A stretch of 64,000 nucleotides of DNA from assembly GCF_004402695.1 (NCBI RefSeq), contig NZ_SOFL01000036.1, forward strand, positions 1 to 64,000, written 5' to 3'. Each line of letters opens with the position of its first letter. The stretch's first letter is position 1. Below, piece by piece: positions 8,170 to 15,351 of this stretch. The position numbers were made by a program, and so were the translations under genes. Under the pieces are notes generated by a model. It was not told the origin of the DNA. It did no database searches and saw nothing but the letters and a program-made list of their open reading frames with translations. This stretch comes from Cryobacterium adonitolivorans (GTDB lineage: Bacteria; Actinomycetota; Actinomycetes; Actinomycetales; Microbacteriaceae).

Positions 8170-8540
8170 ACACACGATCCGGGTCTGCGGGTCAGTGGCC
8201 CCATCACGAAGATGCCTGGCAGCTAAGGAGACGCCATGCGACGTGGTCGACCCTTGTCGACGCCAGGGCGACGAGCGATCATTGGTGCCCCACCCGAGCT
8301 GTTCAGCAGCACCACGCCGTCGCATCCTTTTGGGTTGCTCGGTGCGCCCACATCGAGCCTCTCGGATGGATGGGTCGGTCCCCGCCCTACCTTTGCGAGC
8401 CCAGGGCCGCGCTCACCGCCTGCGCGGGAACAACAGCTAGACCCCGGGCTCCCTTTATGTGGAGTAGAAGTCCCCGGTCTGCACGCGTCCCGAGTGGGAG
8501 CGCGCGGTCGGACCAGGTGGGCTGGCAAAACCGGGCGCCA
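8170..8540. other. about 370 bases without a recognisable gene
   Basis: Between the second arsR gene and the terminator at 8541 several overlapping frames stay open by chance in GC-rich sequence, but none has a family motif, sensible start or hydrophobic pattern. Position 8160-8215 probably holds the rest of the arsR promoter. Confidence 0.5.
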
Positions 8541-8580
8541 AACTGCGCGAGGTCAGAATCACCTCGCGCAGTTTTGTGTT
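8541..8580 (+). terminator. strong hairpin, probable bidirectional terminator
   Basis: AACTGCGCGAGGT (8541-8553) pairs perfectly with ACCTCGCGCAGTT (8561-8573) around a 7-base loop, followed on the plus strand by TTGTGTTGT. It lies 9 bases beyond the stop of the minus-strand acidic secreted protein gene and so would end that transcript too. Confidence 0.75.
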
Positions 8581-8581
8581 G

Positions 8582-8869
8582 TCAGTCTTGGGTGCCGTCT
8601 TCCACTGCAACTCCGTTGATGTCGTCGCTGGTGTCTTCGGTGGTTGACTCGGTTCCCGTATCGTCGGCGGTTTCGCCGTCGTTGGTGCCGTCTTCCACTT
8701 CGGTGCCTGCGTCGTCGGCGGTTTCGCCGTCGCCGTCGCTCACGACTGAGTGGGTCGATGTCGGTGCGCTCGGTGTAGCGAGTGCGGCGCCGGTCAGGCT
8801 TAGCCCGCCAGCGAGAGCGAGAGCGATGATCGCAACACTGCCACCGACGATTTTGGTTTTCTTCTCCAT
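8582..8869 (-). CDS. small secreted acidic repeat protein
   Basis: A 95-residue protein with a signal peptide (about 1-31, ending LATPSAP) and a mature part very rich in Asp, Glu, Thr and Gly. Two copies of a DGETADD-GTE unit separated by about 18 residues form an internal repeat. No family is recognised. The composition suggests a flexible, negatively charged exported chain that could bind cations. It stands alone between the terminator at 8541 and the PAP2 operon promoter region. Confidence 0.65.
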   Translation of the reverse strand: MEKKTKIVGGSVAIIALALAGGLSLTGAALATPSAPTSTHSVVSDGDGETADDAGTEVEDGTNDGETADDTGTESTTEDTSDDINGVAVEDGTQD

Positions 8870-9065
8870 GGTTGGAACGCCTTTCGTCTGGTTAGAACAC
8901 GCGAACTACGAGTTCTTTTTCGAGGTTAGGTCGGGGTGCATGAGATGACCGTGAGAGTGAGCATGCCGCTGACAATGCTTTCCTCCAGGCCTGCCAGGGC
9001 GCATAGAACTCCTGGGCTGTCCCGCCAGTGGGTGGAAGGGCGGCCTTGACCTCGTTGGGGCCGTT

Positions 9066-9082
9066 TCTTAGAAATCTCTGTG
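9066..9082 (+). promoter_or_regulatory. regulator box A: TCTTAG-N5-TCTGTG, 24 nt before the PAP2 ATG
   Basis: TCTTAG (9066-9071) and TCTGTG (9077-9082) are spaced 11 bases apart, one helical turn, as in OmpR/PhoB-type boxes. The last base lies 24 positions before the A of the ATG at 9106. The hexamer at the leaderless -10 position is CACGCT, a poor -10 that would need an activator. Confidence 0.6.
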
Positions 9083-9105
9083 ACGGCGGAGGGCACGCTG
9101 GGGGG

Positions 9106-9819
9106 ATGATCAGCGAAACTCACCGGCGCAGCATGCTCGTGCGTGTGGCTCTGTTTGCCATGGCTGTGCTCCTTGTGGTGGTGGGTGCAGGGTTGGTACT
9201 GACTGCGCAGGGTGGGTGGACGGCCACTGAGATGAATTTTCTTCGCCAGGTGAATTTCGCTCATACCCCGCAACTTGACAGCGTCGCAATGGGCATTAAT
9301 TGGTTGTTCGGCCCCGCTGTTGCTCCCGCGCTCGTGGTGCTCGGCTGCGGCGTGGTCCTCTTGCTCGAACGGAAAGCCTTTTCAGCCCTCCAGCTTTTTG
9401 TGATCGTGACACTCCCCTGGATGGGCAACGAGGCGGTCAAAGCACTGGTCGGCAGGCCCCGCCCGAATATTGCGTCGCTCCCTCATATTCTGGTTCTCGA
9501 GCCCGGCGGCCTGAGTTTCCCCAGTGGACATACCAGTTTCGCCGCCTGTCTTCTAGTGGGCATGATTCTCACCATCCGCGGCCGGCGGTGGCGCGCGCCG
9601 CTCATCGCAGCGGCGATCATGGTGGTCCTCGCCACTGCAGGTTCGCGTGTCTATCTCGGGGTGCACTACCCAACCGATGTTGCCGCTTCGATCGTCTACT
9701 CGGTCGCCGCAGTCACTTTGATCAATGTCATGTGGCTGCTGTTGATGACACACTGGGCTAGACGCCGTCCTGGCGCACCTGCCGTGCACGCCGTTCGAGG
9801 AGCTTCAGATGACCGCTGA
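9106..9819 (+). CDS. PAP2-type phosphatase (undecaprenyl/phosphatidyl phosphate phosphatase-like)
   Basis: A 237-residue membrane protein with the three PAP2 signatures: KALVGRPRP, FPSGHTSFAA and SRVYLGVHYPTDVAAS, giving the catalytic Lys/Arg/His set facing outward. Five or six membrane segments are visible. Enzymes of this type remove phosphate from lipid pyrophosphates such as undecaprenyl-PP or from phosphatidylglycerol phosphate; context beside uppP-like, DedA and polyprenyl-glycosyltransferase genes favours lipid-carrier recycling. The ATG at 9106 is preferred to upstream starts because it directly precedes the first membrane segment and sits 24 bases from box A. The stop overlaps the response-regulator start by 11 bases, so one operon is likely. 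Confidence 0.82.
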   Translation: MISETHRRSMLVRVALFAMAVLLVVVGAGLVLTAQGGWTATEMNFLRQVNFAHTPQLDSVAMGINWLFGPAVAPALVVLGCGVVLLLERKAFSALQLFVIVTLPWMGNEAVKALVGRPRPNIASLPHILVLEPGGLSFPSGHTSFAACLLVGMILTIRGRRWRAPLIAAAIMVVLATAGSRVYLGVHYPTDVAASIVYSVAAVTLINVMWLLLMTHWARRRPGAPAVHAVRGASDDR

Positions 9820-10483
9820 AGGCAAGGACCGTGCTCGGCTGCTCTTGATCGAGGACGACGCAAAGTTGGGCCCACTGATCAAGCAGGTGCTGACAGAAAC
9901 CTACGAGGTCACGTTGATTGCCGATGGCGCGGAGGGCCTTGCCGTCGGGGCGATCGGTGATTTCGAGGTCATGGTCATTGACCGGCGATTGCCGTCCTTG
10001 GATGGACTGAGCGTTGTGGACGCGCTTCGACGCAAGCTCGTGACCACCCCGATCCTGTTGCTCACGGCCTTGGGTACCACCAGAGACAAGGTAGATGGAC
10101 TTGACGCCGGCGCGAACGATTACTTGGTCAAACCGTTCGAGTTCGACGAGCTCTTCGCCCGGTTGCGTGCTATCCGCAGGGTGTTCACGGGAGAGGGTCG
10201 CACCCTGGTCGTGGGCGGGTGGGCTTACTACCCGGACAGCCGCACAATCTACTCCCCGTACGACGGCCGTATCCTTCTCACTACCAAAGAAAACGACCTG
10301 CTCAAGCTACTCGCCGAAGCGCCTCACCGAACCTTTAGCCGCCAGCAAATCCTGAGCACGGTCTTCAACGCGGACGACACCGCTGGCACGGTGGACACCT
10401 ACGTGCACTACCTTCGACGCAAAACCGATATTGACATTGTCCTGACCGTGCGCGGACAGGGCTACCGACTGGGACAACCGTGA
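9809..10483 (+). CDS. OmpR-family response regulator of the envelope locus
   Basis: A 224-residue regulator: acidic pocket EDD (15-17), phospho-acceptor D58 in VIDRRLP, and KPFEFDEL before a winged-helix output domain ending in VDTYVHYLRRK and GQGYRLG. It is co-transcribed with the PAP2 gene and followed by its kinase (GTGA overlap at 10480-10483). It is the obvious candidate to bind the five 11-bp-spaced boxes in this locus, including the one before its own operon, giving autoregulation; this is inference. Its DNA-binding helix resembles that of the regulator at 23836 more than the one at 18000. Confidence 0.9.
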   Translation: MTAEGKDRARLLLIEDDAKLGPLIKQVLTETYEVTLIADGAEGLAVGAIGDFEVMVIDRRLPSLDGLSVVDALRRKLVTTPILLLTALGTTRDKVDGLDAGANDYLVKPFEFDELFARLRAIRRVFTGEGRTLVVGGWAYYPDSRTIYSPYDGRILLTTKENDLLKLLAEAPHRTFSRQQILSTVFNADDTAGTVDTYVHYLRRKTDIDIVLTVRGQGYRLGQP

Positions 10484-11493
10484 CACACCGCCCCATCCTC
10501 GACAGTGACACCCTCGCGGTACGACGAGCCTCACGGCTCGTTGGCACCCGAATCGCGCTCACCTGCGCGGCCGTCGTTGCGGTGGTCATCCTCGCCGTGT
10601 TCTTGTACATCCTTTCGGAGATCCCAGCCGCTGAACTCTTTGAACCCGTGCCTGACCCCGATAATTTACGGCTCAGCGCCGTTGAGCTTCTACGCGCAGC
10701 TGCCGTGCTGGGTGTGGCCTTGATCGCCCTCGCTGGGGTGATGAGTTGGTTGGTCACCCGGCGGGCAGTCCAGCCTCTGGGCGAGGCGTTGCGTATTCAG
10801 CGCGCGTTCGTCGCCGACGCCAGTCACGAACTGCGCACGCCGTTGGCCGTGCTGGATGCGCGGCTGCAGATCCTGCAACGTTCGCTACCAGCTGATGACC
10901 CGTCAGCCCCCGCTGTCGCCGAGCTGCGGAGCGATGCGAAAGAGTTGATCAACATCGTGAATGATCTTCTCGAGTCCGCGGAAGTAGGCAATTCCGCAGC
11001 CCACGACGCCGAAGTCGTCGACGTGAACGCGGCCGTCGCCACTGCCGTGCGGTCAATGTCGCTGATCGCCGTTGAGAAACAGGTCAGTGTAGAGTTCGAT
11101 GCCGGCGGCCCCGCGTCCGTGCACGTGCCAGCGGCCAGCATCGTCAGGTGTGTGGTGGCCTTGCTCGACAACGCTCTGCGCTTCGCGCCTACACACTCAA
11201 TTGTCCAGGTGGAGCTGACGGGGACGAAGAAGACAGTTTCGGTCACAGTCCGTGACAGTGGCCCTGGCATTCAAGGCATCGATCCGGCTCGAGTTTTTGA
11301 TCGTTTTGCGCATTCCGGGCACGCCCTAGACGGCGGCGGGGACGCGCGAACCGGTTTCGGTATCGGGCTCTCGCTGGTGCGGGAAATCGCTGTGCGCTAT
11401 GGCGGAAGCGTTACCGTTCTGGCCAGTTCTGATGAGGGCACCGCCATCCGGTTCACAGTGCCCCGAGCAAAGCAGTCACCGCGCACTGCGTAG
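10480..11493 (+). CDS. sensor histidine kinase of the envelope locus
   Basis: A 337-residue kinase starting with GTG, overlapping the regulator stop. Two membrane segments (about 22-46 and 74-92) enclose a short outer loop of about 28 residues containing acidic and proline residues, too small for a folded sensor domain, so it may sense within the membrane or through a partner. H116 in ADASHELRTP is the phosphorylated residue; N, G1 (DSGPGI) and G2 (GFGIGLS) boxes follow. The product probably phosphorylates the regulator at 9809. Confidence 0.9.
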   Translation: MTHRPILDSDTLAVRRASRLVGTRIALTCAAVVAVVILAVFLYILSEIPAAELFEPVPDPDNLRLSAVELLRAAAVLGVALIALAGVMSWLVTRRAVQPLGEALRIQRAFVADASHELRTPLAVLDARLQILQRSLPADDPSAPAVAELRSDAKELINIVNDLLESAEVGNSAAHDAEVVDVNAAVATAVRSMSLIAVEKQVSVEFDAGGPASVHVPAASIVRCVVALLDNALRFAPTHSIVQVELTGTKKTVSVTVRDSGPGIQGIDPARVFDRFAHSGHALDGGGDARTGFGIGLSLVREIAVRYGGSVTVLASSDEGTAIRFTVPRAKQSPRTA

Positions 11494-11520
11494 CCGCTGA
11501 TTGAACGATGCGGGTAGAAC

Positions 11521-12171
11521 CTACGCCACCTGTCGGCGACGGGTGATCACGGTGCGAATCAGCACGGGGACAATAGAAATCACCACGATTCCAATCAGCA
11601 CAACGTCGATGTAGCGGGCAGCGAATTCGGATACTCCGGGAATGTGCGCCAGAGCGTATCCCAGCAAGACCACGCCCGTCGCCCATACCGTCGCGCCCAC
11701 GACGTTGAAAAGTGTGAAAAGCCCCCGGCGCATCTTGCCGACCCCTGCAGCTACTGGGGCGAAGGTGCGAACTACGGGGACGAACCGGGCGACCATGACG
11801 GCAGCCGGTCCGAAACGATCAAAGAATGCTTGAGTACGCCGGACGCTATTTCTGCTGAATAGCCCAGATTCTCGGCGCTCAAAAATAGGTGGCCCGGTTC
11901 GGCGACCGATGAAGTAGCCGAGCTGATCACCGAGGGCGGCGGCCAGCACAATCGCAGGAATGACCACCCATAACGGCTGGCTGATGACGCCGCTGAGAGT
12001 GAGCACCCCGGCAAAGAAGAGGAGGGTGTCCCCCGGGAGGAAGAATCCGATGAGGAGCCCGGTCTCGGCAAACACGATGGCGCAAATAGCGACGAGCCCC
12101 CAGGCGCCCGCACCCGAGATGAGCACTTGAGGGTCAAGGAAACCGGATAGCGGCAGCATCGAGTGAATCAT
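11521..12171 (-). CDS. DedA/VTT-domain membrane protein
   Basis: About 216 residues. Features of the DedA (SNARE-associated/VTT) family: FLPGDTLLFFAG early on, GRRTGPPIF, then RFGPAAVMVARFVPVVRTFAPVAAG in the re-entrant region and membrane segments at the end. DedA proteins move lipids, including undecaprenyl phosphate in some members, across the cytoplasmic membrane and affect envelope charge. The start at 12171 is preferred because the preceding frame is not family-like and box B lies exactly 24 bases upstream. It converges with the kinase gene, with 27 bases between. Confidence 0.85.
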   Translation of the reverse strand: MIHSMLPLSGFLDPQVLISGAGAWGLVAICAIVFAETGLLIGFFLPGDTLLFFAGVLTLSGVISQPLWVVIPAIVLAAALGDQLGYFIGRRTGPPIFERRESGLFSRNSVRRTQAFFDRFGPAAVMVARFVPVVRTFAPVAAGVGKMRRGLFTLFNVVGATVWATGVVLLGYALAHIPGVSEFAARYIDVVLIGIVVISIVPVLIRTVITRRRQVA

Positions 12172-12194
12172 CCATTCACTCTCACAACCCGTTT

Positions 12195-12211
12195 CTAAGA
12201 AACGGCCAAGA
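12195..12211 (-). promoter_or_regulatory. regulator box B: TCTTGG-N5-TCTTAG, 24 nt before the DedA ATG
   Basis: Minus strand: TCTTGG (12211-12206) and TCTTAG (12200-12195), 11 bases apart within TTTCTTGGCCGTTTCTTAG. The A of the ATG at 12171 is 24 bases beyond, and GAGAGT stands at the leaderless -10 position (12183-12178). Confidence 0.65.
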
Positions 12212-12304
12212 AATGCTGCAACCCCCAGCCGAACCGGGGCGTCGGAACCATTGCCCACCGGACCGTTTCAGCGGTCCTGAAAAAACTTCGGCAAAAGCGG
12301 CCCT

Positions 12305-12321
12305 TCTGTGAGAAGTCTTAG
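12305..12321 (+). promoter_or_regulatory. regulator box E: TCTGTG-N5-TCTTAG upstream of the duplicated membrane protein
   Basis: TCTGTG (12305-12310) and TCTTAG (12316-12321) are again 11 bases apart. A start 24 bases beyond falls at 12345, leaving a 30-base leader that contains the AGAAGGAG ribosome site of the gene at 12375. The predicted -10 is TTCGCT, weak like the others. Confidence 0.5.
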
Positions 12322-12374
12322 ACCCGGGCCGTTTCGCTGGGCACTGATAGTCCCATTCAGAAGGAGCGTTCCCC

Positions 12375-13172
12375 ATGAACTCAGCGCATTCCAGCACCCT
12401 GTCATCCACCCGCCACATGCTCAACAAAGTGCCAGAAGTCACCCTCGTCTTCTGGATAATCAAGGTTCTGGCTACCACGGTCGGCGAAACCGCTGCGGAC
12501 TTTCTTAACGTCGACCTGGGTCTCGGACTCACCGTCACCTCGATCATCATGGCCCTGCTCCTCGTCGCGGCCCTCGTCGCCCAGTTCAAGCTCCGCCGCT
12601 ATATCCCTGCCGTCTACTGGCTCGCCGTCGTACTTATCAGCGTCGTAGGCACCTTGATCACGGACAACCTCACCGACAGCCTCGGTGTGCCGCTCTGGCT
12701 CACCACAGCCGTGTTCGCCGTGGTCCTGGCCGTGACCTTTACGGCGTGGTTCTTGTCAGAGAAGACCCTCTCCATCCACTCGATCTTCACCACGCGGCGG
12801 GAGACGTTCTATTGGCTCGCCGTGCTCTTCACCTTCGCGCTCGGGACCGCAGCCGGCGACCTGGTAGCCGAGAGCCTCAATTTAGGTTTCTTCGTCGCTC
12901 TGCTGGTCTTCGCCGGTGCGATTGCGCTCGTGACTGTCGCGTATTTTGTCTTCCGCATCAACGCTGTCCTGGCGTTCTGGGTCGCGTACATCCTCACCCG
13001 GCCCCTCGGGGCGTCGACCGGCGACCTCCTCTCCCAGCCCACCGCCGACGGTGGCCTCGGACTGGGCACGACAGGAACGAGTGCTTTGTTCCTCGCCGTC
13101 ATCCTCATCCTGGTGACAGCCCTCTCCGTGCGATCGCGTAGGGCCAACGCCGAGCTCACAGCAACCGTCTAA
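12375..13172 (+). CDS. COG4705-like polytopic membrane protein with internal duplication
   Basis: A 265-residue, seven- or eight-segment membrane protein. A repeated unit is visible: [16 protein letters not shown] (about 35-50), [15 protein letters not shown], and [16 protein letters not shown] (about 157-172), then GASTGDLL; each holds a small residue plus an acidic Asp/Glu in a membrane segment. This is the pattern of the uncharacterised COG4705 membrane proteins. The acidic residues within membrane segments suggest cation or proton movement, but no activity is established from sequence. A good ribosome site (GAAGGAG) precedes the ATG. It heads the plus-strand unit that includes the broken uppP. 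Confidence 0.75.
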   Translation: MNSAHSSTLSSTRHMLNKVPEVTLVFWIIKVLATTVGETAADFLNVDLGLGLTVTSIIMALLLVAALVAQFKLRRYIPAVYWLAVVLISVVGTLITDNLTDSLGVPLWLTTAVFAVVLAVTFTAWFLSEKTLSIHSIFTTRRETFYWLAVLFTFALGTAAGDLVAESLNLGFFVALLVFAGAIALVTVAYFVFRINAVLAFWVAYILTRPLGASTGDLLSQPTADGGLGLGTTGTSALFLAVILILVTALSVRSRRANAELTATV

Positions 13173-13199
13173 ACCGACGCCCACCGCCGGATACCGGAG

Positions 13200-14059
13200 C
13201 ACATCATCGACACAGTCATCGCCGTCATCCTGGGCATCGTCCAAGGACTCACCGAATTCATCCCGGTCTCCAGCAGTGCGCACATCCGCATCGTCGGCTC
13301 ACTGCTGGGTACGGGGGCGGACCCAGGCGCCGCGTTCACCGCGATCACCCAACTCGGTACCGAGACAGCCGTACTGCTCTACTTCTGGCGCGACATCGCA
13401 CGCATCATCAGCCGGTGGTTCCTCTCCCTGACAAAGCGGGTGCCGCGTTCGGATCCGGATGCACGCCTGGGCTGGTTCATCATCCTGGGCTCTGTCCCCA
13501 TCGTGATCCTCGGTGTGGCGTTGCAGACGCTGATCGAGTCCACCTTCCGCTCCCTCTGGATCGTCGCCGTCACTTCGATCGTCTTCGGAGTCGTGCTCGG
13601 CATTGCCGACGCCATCGGAGCGAAGAGGCGCCGGCTCGTCGACCTCACCGTGGGCGACGCCGCCATCTTCGGCGGCGCCCAGCCCTCGCACTGATCCCTG
13701 GAGTATCGCGGTCCGGCGGCACGATCACCGCAGGCCTGTTGATGGGTTACGAGCGGACCGCCGCCGCTCGCTACTCGTTCCTTCTCGCCATTCCCGCCGT
13801 TTTCGGCAGCGGCCTGTACGAGCTCTACAAAACCGTGGGCACGTCCTGCGGCACTGTCAGTGGAGCGTGCACACCCGAGGTCTTCACCGGCGCTCAGACG
13901 GCGCTGGCAACCGGAGTTGCCTTCGTCGTCGGCCTCGCAGTGATCTCGCTCCTTATGCGGTATCTGGCCACCCGCAGCTTTCTACCGTTCGTCATCTACC
14001 GCATCGCCCTCGGAGTGGGACTCATCGTCGCACTCACCACGGGTGCCCTGACGCCCTAA
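13200..14059 (+). pseudogene. uppP: undecaprenyl-diphosphatase, frameshifted and without a start codon
   Basis: From 13200 in frame 3 the text is clearly UppP/BacA (undecaprenyl-PP phosphatase): [16 protein letters not shown], the first catalytic region, then membrane segments to 13694. At about 13680 the frame ends GGAQPSH-stop, and the family continues in frame 2 with [19 protein letters not shown], the second catalytic region, to 14059. Inserting one G (CAGCCC to CAGGCCC) would restore the frame. No ATG, GTG or TTG lies in frame between the previous gene's stop (13172) and the conserved N-terminus, so the start also seems lost. The PAP2 gene nearby could supply the same reaction. Confidence 0.85.
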
Positions 14060-14065
14060 CCCGGC

Positions 14066-14482
14066 TCAGCGTTCCTGCGCCATGCCGTCGAGCGCGATCA
14101 GGGACACAGACGGGTGAGGTGCCGTGCTGCGCAAAGGCCTGTAGACGACGCGGGAGTGATAGACAAAGCGGACCACAAAGCCCACGGCCAGCAGCAGTGC
14201 TTGCACCAGCAAACTCGACACCGGTAGGGCTTCGACAAGAAACCAGAGGGCGGTCGTTCGGAGAGCCGTCTCGCTCCCGTTGAACACGAACGACTGCGCG
14301 AAGCGAATCCACACGGAACGGCTGCCCTCACGCAAGTCGTGAAACACGAAACGCTCGAGCAGCACAAAGTTGCCCACGATGGTGACGAGCGCAGCGGTCA
14401 GAGCAGCCGTCAAGTACCAGACTCCCACGGCCTGAAGCCCGGCCATGATCGCCACGTTCACGACCGCGCCGATCGCCCCCAC
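14066..14482 (-). CDS. GtrA-like membrane protein
   Basis: A 138-residue protein with four membrane segments, matching GtrA: GAIGAVVNVAIMAGL, ALVTIVGNFVLLERFVF and a C-terminal VVRFVYHSRVVY. GtrA proteins are thought to help flip polyprenyl-linked sugars. A GTG start at 14482 is given, but the frame is open back to the TAG that ends the glycosyltransferase gene (14525), and the extra residues LGALRFGRLSGFAAV are typical of the GtrA start. The two genes are therefore in the same frame, separated by one amber codon. It converges with the uppP remnant. Confidence 0.78.
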   Translation of the reverse strand: MGAIGAVVNVAIMAGLQAVGVWYLTAALTAALVTIVGNFVLLERFVFHDLREGSRSVWIRFAQSFVFNGSETALRTTALWFLVEALPVSSLLVQALLLAVGFVVRFVYHSRVVYRPLRSTAPHPSVSLIALDGMAQER

Positions 14483-14524
14483 GGCGGCGAACCCGGACAG
14501 ACGACCGAATCGCAGCGCGCCCAG

Positions 14525-15196
14525 CTAGGTGACGAAACGCAGACCCTGCCGGAAGTCGGCTTTCGAGGAGCCAGCCACACGCTTGCCGAAGACGAAAGGC
14601 TCCTCGACGATCACCAGGCTGCCCCTGGCGAGGATCTCAAGGAGAATCTTGAACCCGCGAGGGCGCAGGCCTGCAAGATCGACGGAGTCGCGCCGTAAAG
14701 CGAAAAACCCTGTCATCGGATCGGTGACGTTGCGGAGCTTGATGGGAAACATCGCCCGGGTGAGCAGAATGCTCCCGTTGGATATGAAGCGGCGAAGCCG
14801 GTTGTCCAGACCCGTCGACGATCCGCCGTGAAGATGGCGGGACGCGACCACGATGTCGGCCTGCTGCTCCGCACCGCTAGCCAGCAGCACAGGGATAAGT
14901 TCGGGCGGGTGTTGCAGGTCGCCATCCATCACCACACACCAGGTGCCGGTGCTTGACGAGAGACCCTCGCGCACTGCACCGGACAGCCCGCCGACCGGAT
15001 CGTCCCGATGGATTATGCGCACCGGGATCGTCGAGCGAGCAGCCACCTGACGGATGATATCCGGGGTGTTATCAGTCGAGTCATCAACAAAGACAACCTC
15101 TACTCCCCCGCTGTTCATCACTGCGACAATCCGGTCAACAAGGATTTCGATATTCGGTGCCTCGTTGAAAGTGGGGATGATGATCGTGACGTCCAT
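14525..15196 (-). CDS. GT2 polyprenyl-phosphate mannosyl/glucosyltransferase (DPM1-like)
   Basis: A 223-residue family-2 glycosyltransferase: IIIPTFNEAPNI near the start, VFVDDSTDNTP, VVMDGDLQHPPELIP (catalytic/metal Asp) and DPMTGFFALRR, as in dolichol-phosphate mannose synthases that load a sugar on a lipid phosphate carrier. The ATG at 15196 is chosen because the fold begins there and GGTGAGGG precedes it. The C-terminus ends at TAG, after which the same frame continues into GtrA; many family members are GT2-GtrA fusions. It probably supplies the lipid-linked donor for the GT-C enzyme divergently encoded at 15352. Confidence 0.87.
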   Translation of the reverse strand: MDVTIIIPTFNEAPNIEILVDRIVAVMNSGGVEVVFVDDSTDNTPDIIRQVAARSTIPVRIIHRDDPVGGLSGAVREGLSSSTGTWCVVMDGDLQHPPELIPVLLASGAEQQADIVVASRHLHGGSSTGLDNRLRRFISNGSILLTRAMFPIKLRNVTDPMTGFFALRRDSVDLAGLRPRGFKILLEILARGSLVIVEEPFVFGKRVAGSSKADFRQGLRFVT

Positions 15197-15246
15197 GGCC
15201 CTCACCGTTCGATTGACATTCGTAATCCCACTCTCGCCCGGCCTTT

Positions 15247-15263
15247 GTAAGAAACGGCTAAGG
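15247..15263 (-). promoter_or_regulatory. regulator box C: TCCTTAG-like repeat upstream of the GT2 gene
   Basis: Minus strand: CCTTAG (15263-15258) and TCTTAC (15252-15247), 11 bases apart within TCCTTAGCCGTTTCTTAC. GAGAGT (15235-15230) lies at the same offset as in box B, predicting transcription from 15223, about 27 bases before the ATG. Confidence 0.6.
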
Positions 15264-15311
15264 ATAGACAGTCCCTCCTGCCGGTGAAATCTAGCTCGCA
15301 CCAGCAAACAT

Positions 15312-15328
15312 TCTTAGATACTTCTGAG
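15312..15328 (+). promoter_or_regulatory. regulator box D: TCTTAG-N5-TCTGAG, 24 nt before the GT-C ATG
   Basis: TCTTAG (15312-15317) and TCTGAG (15323-15328) are 11 bases apart and end 24 bases before the A of the ATG at 15352, the same distance as boxes A and B. TGTAGT occupies the leaderless -10 position. Confidence 0.6.
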
Positions 15329-15351
15329 GATTGGAGCGCTGTAGTTGCACT

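Noticed and set aside
8160-8580. Possible gene on the plus strand between arsR and the acidic protein
   Set aside because: No motif, no ribosome site, and it crosses a 13-bp terminator hairpin.
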